Shown: piece by piece, positions 56,501 through 64,000 of the stretch
Layout of the letters: the number at the start of each line of letters is the position of its first letter
Numbering within the stretch: position 1 is the stretch's first letter
Source of the DNA: Xylaria sp. FL1777
Lineage: Eukaryota > Ascomycota > Sordariomycetes > Xylariales > Xylariaceae
Reading direction: 5' to 3'
Assembly (NCBI GenBank): GCA_022578965.1
Contig: MU400543.1
Location: 248,001-312,000, forward strand
Length of the DNA: 64,000 bases
Position numbers and translations under genes: made by a program
Notes under the pieces: generated by a model
What the model was told of the DNA's origin: nothing
The model's database searches: none
What the model saw: the letters and a program-made list of their open reading frames with translations, nothing else

Positions 56501-57605
56501 CATCCAGCCTGAGGTACGAAAGCGATTATTTCAACCATTTAGTCAAGGGGATCCATCGACGGTAAGGAAATTTGGCGGTTCGGGATTGGGACTCAGTATA
56601 TCTAAAAACCTCCTTGATCTCATGAATGGAGAGATCACGCTTGAATCAACAGTGGGATTTGGTACTATTGTAACCTTTTGGATACCATTCGCAAAGCCCC
56701 AACAAGCCGAAGAATCCTCGACCGGAGACCTTAATTCTCTCCCTTATCGATTGCAGACAGAAATGAGCGTTTCTTGCAACAGTTCGGAGCAGGAAAATTG
56801 TCCGACGGACAGTCCTTCTACAAACCAGGTTCGATCAAGACAAGAATCTGTCTGCACTCTTTTGCCACCACCTAGCGAGTACGACGAAGACAGCTTGCCC
56901 ATGTCAGAGCGGCCCAATATCCATGTACTCGTCGTTGAGGATAAGTAAGCCAAAATTAGTATTCTCCGCCATGAAGATTTCTTACTAACACGGTTCAGTA
57001 CTACCAACCAACAAATTGCCTTGAAGAGGATCGCGAAGCTAGGCTTTGAAGCAGCTGCTGTTGAGAATGGACAAGAAGCCCTCGACTACATCAAAGAGTC
57101 CTGCGATGGACAACTTCCTAAACCCGATATAATTCTCATGGACGTTCAAATGCCGGTCATCGACGGATATAAATGCACACGTATCTTACGACATGACGCG
57201 CCATACAAAGACTTCGTTAGAGAGGTACCTATTGTAGCCATGACAGCTTCAGCAATCCAAGGCGACAAGGAAAAGTGTATGAAAGCCGGCATGGACGACT
57301 ACCTTCCAAAGCCAGTCAGTAGCGCTACACTGGAAAAGATGCTGGTGAGATGGAGCAAGAATTGCAGAAAACCAGCCCCTAGCCCTTCTTCTTCCACTTG
57401 GTCATTATCAGATTATTCGGAATCGGCCTACCACGGTTCCGAGTCTCGCACACAGAGCCAGAGCGGTCACTCTACCGCCGATCATATGAAATTAGATCCT
57501 ATCTCGGGGGATAGTCAGGATATTAGCAAAGAGATTTTTGACGCTCTACTGTCGCCCAGTTCCCCGAAACAGAACGTATGGGGCGACCACTCGCCCGCTT
57601 TTTGA
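53535..57605 (+). CDS. Soluble hybrid histidine kinase with PAS domains and receiver domain
   Basis: Four exons: 53535-55701, 55753-55982, 56034-56944 and 56999-57605, giving 1304 aa. No membrane segment is seen. A long disordered N-terminus is followed by PAS-like regions. One lies at about 110-270 (IVLANEAMGRLLGL), one near 355-480 (TPILAMWKDGSAPVFNKAARELF), and the clearest PAS/PAC at about 494-615 (ICETMPQMVWTAAPDGMHDF; EYRFLSQEGEWRWMLGRALP; WFGTCTDVHE). A short coiled coil leads into HisKA with H802 (MSHEIRTPITGVIG). The ATPase domain has N-box LTNLLTNSIKFT (about 905), G1 DSGIGI and G2 GSGLGLSIS (about 981). The receiver has VVEDN, phospho-acceptor D1151 (ILMDVQMP) and the YLPKP Lys. 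All residues needed for phosphorelay to a histidine phosphotransfer protein are present. The layout fits soluble PAS-containing fungal HHKs such as Fos-1/TcsA, but the class is not certain. Junctions are phase-consistent. Confidence 0.93.
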
Positions 57606-58202
57606 ATCTTCTCGCTCGCATGATATCTGGATTCGAACGCACCCTTCGAACGAGAAATTTAGCGCGGCAGGCGCGAATACATCTATCAAGGCTTCATGGT
57701 TTTCATGACTGACTCTTATTATAAGGGAGAATATATGGGTCAAGTGATTTAAAAGAAAAAACAAGAGACCCTGAACTCACAATAGGAGCCCTAAGTGAGG
57801 TAAGAGATTTTAGCCTTATTTCACGTACCCGGCAATGTAAATGTATGGATTAGGGGTTAGTAAGAGACATTTCAAGAGACAGCGTTGTCAATTATTGTCT
57901 GTTTGTTGATCTTTGATCATAGAGTTAGAAGCGAATCGACGTGAGAGAGCAAGTGATCCGATCACAACAGAGTCATCGGTCCATGTCGGCCAGCTTTCTC
58001 ACGCAAGGGGAACGACGTCGGCCCTCCATAGTCTGATATATGATCTAGCCGAGCCCTCCGAGGGAATGTGTTAGGGCGCGGCGCGGGCGTTAGGGTGCAT
58101 ATGTGGGCTAGTGTTTCCCCCGGGTGGGGATAGGGCATTGTGGTTAGATATCATTGGTATTGTAGTGATTTGAGAGCTAAACCTGTCCGAGGGCATCTCA
58201 CC
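57606..58202. other. Convergent 3' flanks of the kinase and SDR genes
   Basis: About 600 bp between facing stop codons. No gene seen. A G/C-rich stretch (GGGCGCGGCGCGGGCG) lies near 58073-58088. Confidence 0.5.
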
Positions 58203-59277
58203 TTATAAAGATAGAGTGCCTGTAACTCGCACATACTCTTTCTCAGTATGGTTCCAAATTTTTTCTGCGGTGTTGTCATCTATATAGTGTCTCATGAGTT
58301 CCTGGACTCTCTCACTAGTGCCCTCTGCCTCGTAGTCTATCGAATAAACACCGCCGCTAACCTTGCCATCAACTCCAACGGCAACATCGATACCCCTGCC
58401 TAGCGCGACGCCATCTGCGTCTCTTCGCCCATCATCGAGCGGGGGAAATCGAGCACTAGTTGCGAAGTAGATTTGACGCTCGCCAGTCTCATCGATAGGG
58501 ATGTGCAAATATGCCATGATAGGTTTAAGTAGGAGATTGAAAATGAAGGGACCAATGCCACTTAGCTCTCGCGAAAGAGTTGTCTTAACAAAGCCCGGGT
58601 AGACATGGATAAAGGAGACCTCGGGTGCCTGTTTGGCGAGAGTGGTAAGCGCCAATGTGATCATGGAAGTTACGTGGCCACGGAATGATAGGACCCCGAG
58701 ATGGTCAGCTTGAAAATCATCAGTGTTGATTTTCCCTTTCTTGCCGCCTGCAAGCACAGTGATGACACGACGTAGGCCGGACGCCTGCCTAAGCTGCGGC
58801 AGGAGATTGATGATGAAGCGCGTGCGACAATAGTACATGAGGGCGGAGGGATAATTCAGGCCCTCGTCGGTCTCTGAGAAACGACTTAGTACAACCCGAA
58901 TTTATAAATGCGCGGACTAACTCACGTTTCCCGGATATTAAGGTACCGCTGGTGAGGAAGAGGAGGTTGATGGCTGACTCTCGGGTCTGGATGTGGCGAC
59001 AAGCCTCGTCGACATTCTTGAGAAGACTGACATCGTACTTCAAATAGTGATACTCGCCCTCCGGGTTAATCTTCTCGAGCTCTGCTTGGACTCTGCTGCC
59101 TTCTGTTTCGCGGCGTCCGACGAAGTAAATACGTGGCCGGTGTGCCCGCTGGACGAAGTTCCGGAGTGTTGTCTCCCCAATGCCGCTCGTTGCCCCTATG
59201 AAGACCGCGACGAGACCAGACGGCAAACAACTCGCGATTCGGGAGTTCGATTCTCGAATAGCCTGTAAGGAAACCAT
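58203..59277 (-). CDS. Short-chain dehydrogenase/reductase, atypical active site
   Basis: Two exons on the minus strand: 59277-58926 and 58873-58203, giving 340 aa. The cofactor loop GATSGIG lies at residues 28-34, with RRETEG (about 54-59) after the second strand suggesting NADP preference. The joint at 58926/58873 gives SGK-Q-TDEGLNYPSALMYYCR, the usual order for this fungal family. The YxxxK pair of classical SDRs reads Y132-C-R-T-R136 here, with Arg in place of the catalytic Lys. This is common in a fungal subgroup of unknown activity. Motif VYPGFVKTTLSRELSG is the normal PG region. The product could be a reductase in a metabolite pathway or an enzyme-like protein. The GMC gene 1.7 kb away is divergent. 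No targeting signal. Confidence 0.88.
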
Positions 59278-60940
59278 GTTACGCCGGTGGGAGTGGTATG
59301 TAGAAAAAGACAGACTCTGAAGGTCCTACATTATAATATCTGCTTATATTCCCTGCCTTAGGGATGACGGATTCTCTAAAGGGTTTAGCAGTTGGTTGTT
59401 GGTGTTAAGTGAGGAATGCTCCCGCAGCTAGACGAGGTTTGTTCAGGGCCGCATACTACCTCTTCCAGGATCAAGCATCTTAGCTCAGGTACTCAGCACA
59501 TATTTTACAGATTGGAACATAGGCTCTCAAGAATCTCTATCAATCTTTCTTACCCGGGAAACAAACTGGCCTCCTCGACTAGATGGTTGACACGCAATTC
59601 CATGAGCGTATAAAGTTTGGTTTACCCTGGCTTTCCCCTGACCTACCCCTTGATTTCGTATCGGGTTAACATTCTTGATCCCAGAGGAGGTATACTTCAC
59701 GCTCGACTTGACTACTTCAACACCATTACAACTACCTATTCGAAAGTATTTCTACCGTCATATGCAGCCATGATCTGACCAGAGACGGTTAGATCAGAGA
59801 CTAGGTGTCTTTCAGCTGAACGTAGGTAAACACCTCTCCCAAGAGCATGAGACTAGTATGAGCTATTCTGTGGTAACGAGTGCAGCATTCTTCGTTAAGC
59901 CTCTACGTATCAATCCAAGCTTCGGTATTCTACCACTGGTACATCCCTCGCGATTTAGCTGCTGTAGACTAAGGCCTGACTGGCACTGATCGTATATCAT
60001 CTCATTGTAGATTACGGGTAACCTTGAGACGATGGTCTGCTACTTACAAGGCTTCTTATTCGAAGTCATTTTGAGTCTATTCACGCTCTTAAGATCAACT
60101 ATAAGGGAAGCCGAAGTTTTGTTATATGCCTGAAATACAATCAAATCTCTCAACCTGCCTGACTTTCATCAGAGGTGCGGTGCTGCTCTGGAGTTTTTTG
60201 AACGTTCCTGAGAGTTCGTCATCAATGAGAGAGTCTCACGCAAACGCGGGGAAGTTAGTTGCAGCCGGCCTTGGCGCTGGTGAGATTCGGTATGTAATCC
60301 TGCATGCCGTACGTCTTACCCGCGATACTAGGGCTATTATTGTACACTGAGCATTCAAGCTTTTTCTTTTTCATCGGTGCTACTATAATTCGAATTAGCT
60401 GAAAGGGGCTATTTGACTTAGATAAGCTTCTTTTGACTTTCTCTTTAGTGAGTTGCTCGACTGTCTCCCTATGTTCGGCTCTATGATGCACTTATACAGA
60501 TGTGGCTTTGTCCGCATGATAATGGAAGAGGCAGAATTGCAAACGTAGTCAGTTTACTCTATTCTGTCCAATATCATCAAGCTTCCTTAGATAACTGAAG
60601 AACAGCTCTCATACCTTTCTAAAGAGTTAGGTTGCCATGTATGCTCATAATATCGACACGCAGGCTCCCTTTAGCGATCTAAAACAAAACTGCGCGGTTT
60701 GCATATAGCCCCCAAAAGTCGGATATGGACACCTGTATCCTATTTATGGCAATTTGTATGACTTATCGGTGTTCTAGAGATGTCGGCATCCCTGAGCAGC
60801 CGTGGGAAATGGGTGCGAAGGCTCGTAGGGGCCGGCTAGAGCAGCAATGTAACCTTCTCCTAACTTATATAGGCCCTCCAATATGCTCATTATAGTTCCC
60901 AAACTTTCACGTTCACAGAGACTTGCTTTTTCAGTTAGCC
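59278..60940. promoter_or_regulatory. Divergent upstream region of the SDR and GMC genes
   Basis: About 1.7 kb with no supported gene. CTTATATAGG at 60864-60873 is a good TATA box for the GMC gene, about 70 bp before its ATG. The SDR-proximal part is AT-rich (ATTATAATATCTGC near 59331). No regulator site could be assigned with confidence. Confidence 0.45.
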
Positions 60941-62929
60941 ATGGCGATATATACCATTTTGCCTACCGAGATCCAGGAAGTGGACGTGATCATAGCAGGA
61001 GGTATCTAGATCTCATCTAGTCGCAGCATATATACATACTAACATATTGCGATGAAGGCGGGAGTGCTGGCTGCATTATTGCAGCCAGGCTTTCCGATGC
61101 CGACCCGCACTTATCTATCTTGCTCGTTGAAGGAGGCGCCTCTAATCAAGACACTCCCCAACTGGCTCATCCTGTCATGGTTATGAGTCACCTAGCGCCT
61201 GGTGGCAAGTACAATCTTGACTACAAGTCAAAAGCATCGGCACACCTTGCCGGGCGCGAGCTCGTTCTCCCGACAGGCGGTGTCTTGGGCGGCGGGTCCT
61301 CGGTGAACATGATGGTATACACGCGACCACAACGATCGGATTTCGACGCCTGGTCAATTCCGGGGTGGTCCGCTGACGAGATGCTAGCGTACATGAACAA
61401 GGTACGTGAAATAATTGACTTTACGGTTTCATGGCCGCTTAGAAATTCAACTGAACACCCCCTTTTAGCTGGAAACGTATCACGGTCCCGACAGCAATGG
61501 CCGCCACGGACGAGATGGCCCGGTCCATGTCTCTGGAACCCGGTTTCGTTCTCCGCGGCTTGAAGATGATTTCGTCTCTGCAGTCAACGCTACTGGGTGG
61601 CCTGAGTATCAAGACTTGCAGACTATGGACGCTGCTAACGGTGTGCAGCGTGCGCTGCGCTACGTAGACCCGGATGGCCGACGTCAAGATACCGCTCATC
61701 GATACCTGTTTCCAAGGATCTATGACGGAAATCACCCTAATCTGCATGTGTTAATAGAGTCACGAGTCAAACGGGTCTTGTTCGACGACAAGAGAGCCGT
61801 TGGAATTGAGTATCAGCCGGGCCACACTGACTCTAGTAACCCAGAAGGTGCATTAATGTCTGTGAAAGCAAGAAAGATGGTGATCGTATCTTGTGGTGCC
61901 CTTGGAAGCCCTTTAGTCCTTGAACGCTCGGGAATCGGCCACCCCAGTATCCTACAGTCCGTTGGCGTACCTCTCGTGGCCGACGTCCCTGACGTTGGTT
62001 TTCATCTTCAAGATCATCACTTGATGACATATTCGTATCACTCATCCCTCGAGCCAGAAGAGACTCTCGACGCCCTTTCGAGCGGTCGCGTTGACCTTCA
62101 GGATCTGATTAGTCGAAATGAGCCAATTTTAGGCTGGAACTGTATTGATGCGTACTGCAAGCTACGACCCAGCGCGGCAGATGTTGCCAGTCTTGGTCCC
62201 GCATTCGAAAAGGATTGGCGTGATGAGTATCAACACCGGACGGACCGACCTCTGATGTTGGTAAGCTTAGCAGGCGGGTGAGTCGAAGACGCGGGTCCCA
62301 TAATCTCATCCGAGATTTATTAACAGTGACCTAGATTCCCCGGGGACCCAAGAACTGTCCCCGAGGGACAATACTTCTGTATTGGGACCTTCAGCGGCTA
62401 TCCGGCCTCGCGAGGAGAAATTCATATCACCGGCCCGGACTTGTCAGCTGTCCCAGATTTCGACATCGGCTACTTCTCGGATCCCGATGACTTGGATCTC
62501 AAGAAGCACGTCTGGATGTATAAGAAACAGCGCCAGATGGCGCGACGAATGGGAATATTCCGAGGAGAACTTGCCATTACGCACCCGGAGTTCCCAGCAG
62601 GCTCACAAGCCGCCTGCGTTGACCATCCGGTGCTTAACTCGGCTTACGAAGTCCAATACAGTAGCGAAGACGATGAGGCAATAGAAACCTTGGTTCGCAA
62701 GCGTGTCAATACAACCTGGCATCCGCTAGGGACATGTAAGATGTCACTGGCGCGTGATCAGGGCGGCGTAGTAGACGCCAGCCTCAACGTCTATGGTGTG
62801 GAGGGGCTTAAGGTTGCGGATCTTAGTATTCTTCCGGGTAACGTAGGATGCAATACTAATAGTGTTGCTATGGCCGTTGGCGAGAAAGCTGCGGATATTA
62901 TCATCCGAGATCTCGGCCTGAAAGCATAA
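60941..62929 (+). CDS. GMC oxidoreductase (FAD alcohol-oxidase-like)
   Basis: Four exons: 60941-61001, 61058-61401, 61469-62277 and 62335-62929, giving 602 aa. The FAD loop IIAGGGSAGCIIAARLSD is restored across intron 1. GMC signature 1 region is PTGGVLGGGSSVNMMVYTR and signature 2 is GALGSPLVLERSGIG. The catalytic His is H534 in TTWHPLGTC, with the partner Asn in GCNTNSVAM (N580). Such enzymes oxidise primary alcohols or related compounds with O2 (giving H2O2) or another acceptor; alcohol-oxidase-type GMC proteins are the nearest in length and motif. There is no signal peptide, so it is not a secreted aryl-alcohol oxidase. The C-terminus LGLKA is not a PTS1, so it is unlikely to be a classical peroxisomal methanol oxidase. 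Junction GG|FPGDPRTVPEGQY supports intron 3. Confidence 0.92.
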
Positions 62930-63313
62930 ACCGCAAGTCATATTCTGAATGATTACTACTTGACGATAGGTCCGTGTCTCCCGAAATACAATTACTGCAT
63001 TGACCAGATTGAGAAAAACACTCGAATAAATAGCCGCGTGTTCTAGTTATACTCATCTTTATTATATTGTCACTCATGATTCCCATCTTCGTGATTGCGA
63101 ATGTCACAATAATGGTGCCGGTCGTATAGCCACCTTGATCTAGAGCTGTGTGTACGCAACAAGTCTATTACTGTCAACAGCACGAATACAAAATCCAATA
63201 CTCGAGGAATCAATTGTTTTTACCTAGCGGCGACACTACGAACTTTCTACACTAACTGGAAAACAGTCATGTTATGTATTCACCATACATACAACAGCTC
63301 CCTCGCACCGAAC
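62930..63313. other. Convergent 3' flanks of GMC and FAD monooxygenase genes
   Basis: About 380 bp between facing stops, AT-rich, with no gene seen. Confidence 0.5.
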
Positions 63314-64000
63314 TCAAAGATCATACTCCACGACGCGACTGACCGACGTGCGCAACAACGACTCCTTCCCGTACCACCACGACTTGAATCTATCAACGCC
63401 ACAGTTAAACCAATAGCGCACAGCGTAAAGCAAAGCAACAGCCCTGTACTGCTGGTAATAGCTGCCCCACCAAGTGGTCTGCGACGAGTGCAAGGTGGCG
63501 TACCGCAGCACGTTCTCCTCCCACTCCTGCAGCGTCATCTTCCCGGCGACGTAGTCGGCGACGCGCAGGGCGTCGAACGCGGCCTGCGTGCCGCTGAAGG
63601 CCGTGTGGGGGCGGAAGAGCGACAGCGCGTCGCCCACCAGCAGCACGCGCCCGTCCTCGAAGGCCGCGCGCGGCGCGCGGAAGTCCGTGATCCGCTGGAT
63701 GAAGGGGCGCTTGATCTTGGTCATGATCTCGAGGAAGGGCGCCGTGAGCGGGATGCGTCTGGCCTCCTCCACGCGCTGGGCCCAGATGTCGGGTCGTACG
63801 TGCCCCGAGGGGACGATGTTGTGGTGTCGCTGGCCCGTCTCACTGTCGATCATGATTTCATCCAGGGCCTCGGGTGTCTCGTTGGTGTACCAGAGGAAGT
63901 TGAAGTATCGCTTTCCGGGCTCGAGGGATCCGTCAGGGCCCGGGATCGTGTACATGATGCAGTGCTGTAGGTGCATGAGCTGGAGCGTGACGCTGCGTTT
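63314..64000 (-). CDS. FAD-dependent aromatic monooxygenase, 3' part (runs off the window)
   Basis: The reading frame is open to the window edge, so only the last 228 codons are present. The visible part resembles 2,6-dihydroxypyridine 3-monooxygenase-like fungal flavoproteins. It has a substrate-domain strand region with TIPGPDGSLEPGKRYFNFLW, RHHNIVPSGHVRPDIW and IKRPFIQRITDFRAPRAAF. Then comes the FAD ribityl motif DGRVLLVGDALSLFRPHTAF, with the G-D contact residues. The C-terminal helix block is EWEENVLRYATLHSSQTTWWG. These enzymes hydroxylate activated aromatic rings using NAD(P)H and O2. The N-terminal GxGxxG loop must lie beyond 64000. The coding part is clearly GC-richer than its surroundings, which suggests strong codon bias and is also why a long antisense frame is open on the plus strand. 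Confidence 0.88.
   Translation of the reverse strand, partial: KRSVTLQLMHLQHCIMYTIPGPDGSLEPGKRYFNFLWYTNETPEALDEIMIDSETGQRHHNIVPSGHVRPDIWAQRVEEARRIPLTAPFLEIMTKIKRPFIQRITDFRAPRAAFEDGRVLLVGDALSLFRPHTAFSGTQAAFDALRVADYVAGKMTLQEWEENVLRYATLHSSQTTWWGSYYQQYRAVALLYAVRYWFNCGVDRFKSWWYGKESLLRTSVSRVVEYDL

Noticed and set aside
63269..63970. 233-codon plus-strand open frame
   Set aside because: It is the antisense of the GC-rich FAD monooxygenase. Its product is Arg/Val/Pro-rich without any family pattern, and it lacks conserved motifs that the minus-strand frame clearly has.

Overview
The window is nuclear DNA of a filamentous ascomycete (Pezizomycotina, probably Sordariomycetes; the order cannot be fixed from sequence alone). 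Protein-coding genes are interrupted by introns of about 50-150 nt with GTRNGT-like donors, CTAAC/CTAAT-like branch sites and short acceptors. The gene families are typical of such fungi: a NudC homologue, a Bud27/URI-like protein with DUF3835-type boxes, an AP180 homologue with NPF motifs, a hybrid histidine kinase, GH71, PL4 and an AsaB-type oxygenase. Twenty-one genes are modelled with good support. One more small gene and one short spliced ORF are modelled with lower confidence. I saw no rRNA, tRNA, CRISPR or recognisable transposon.

Left part (1-24 kb): a lone cupin protein (-), an NmrA-like NAD(P)-binding protein (+), then a housekeeping block. The block holds PEX13 (+, peroxisomal import), mitochondrial aspartyl-tRNA synthetase (-), an AP180/YAP180-type clathrin adaptor (+), TFIIH subunit Tfb3/MAT1 (-) divergent from NudC (+), and a Bud27/URI-like prefoldin (-) convergent with NudC.

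Middle part (25-37 kb): an accessory region. A secreted PL4 rhamnogalacturonan lyase (+) converges on a DHA1-type MFS exporter (-). Next come a citrate-synthase-like enzyme without an organelle signal (-) and, head to head with it across 550 bp, an AsaB/CmcJ/GA4-desaturase-like putative Fe/2-oxoglutarate oxygenase (+). A small C2H2-like regulator (-) follows. The shared promoter carries five exact 8-bp-period CAATCC-type units and two ATCTAGAT palindromes. I regard this as the best candidate for an undescribed system: a compact alkylcitrate-type metabolic unit with export and regulation but no PKS or FAS inside the window. A 4.6-kb gene-poor stretch follows.

Right part (41-64 kb): UTP4 (-, small-subunit processome), a small conserved-looking basic/Ser-rich protein (+), a secreted GH71 alpha-1,3-glucanase (+), a WSS1-like DNA-protein crosslink protease (+) and a large soluble hybrid histidine kinase (+). 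The end is an oxidoreductase-rich stretch: an atypical SDR (-), a GMC oxidoreductase (+) and the 3' part of an FAD monooxygenase (-) that runs off the window.

All multi-exon models were built by hand from splice signals, reading phase and family consensus. Every stated junction keeps the frame. Two introns (AP180 intron 1 and UTP4 intron 1) appear to be GC-AG introns.
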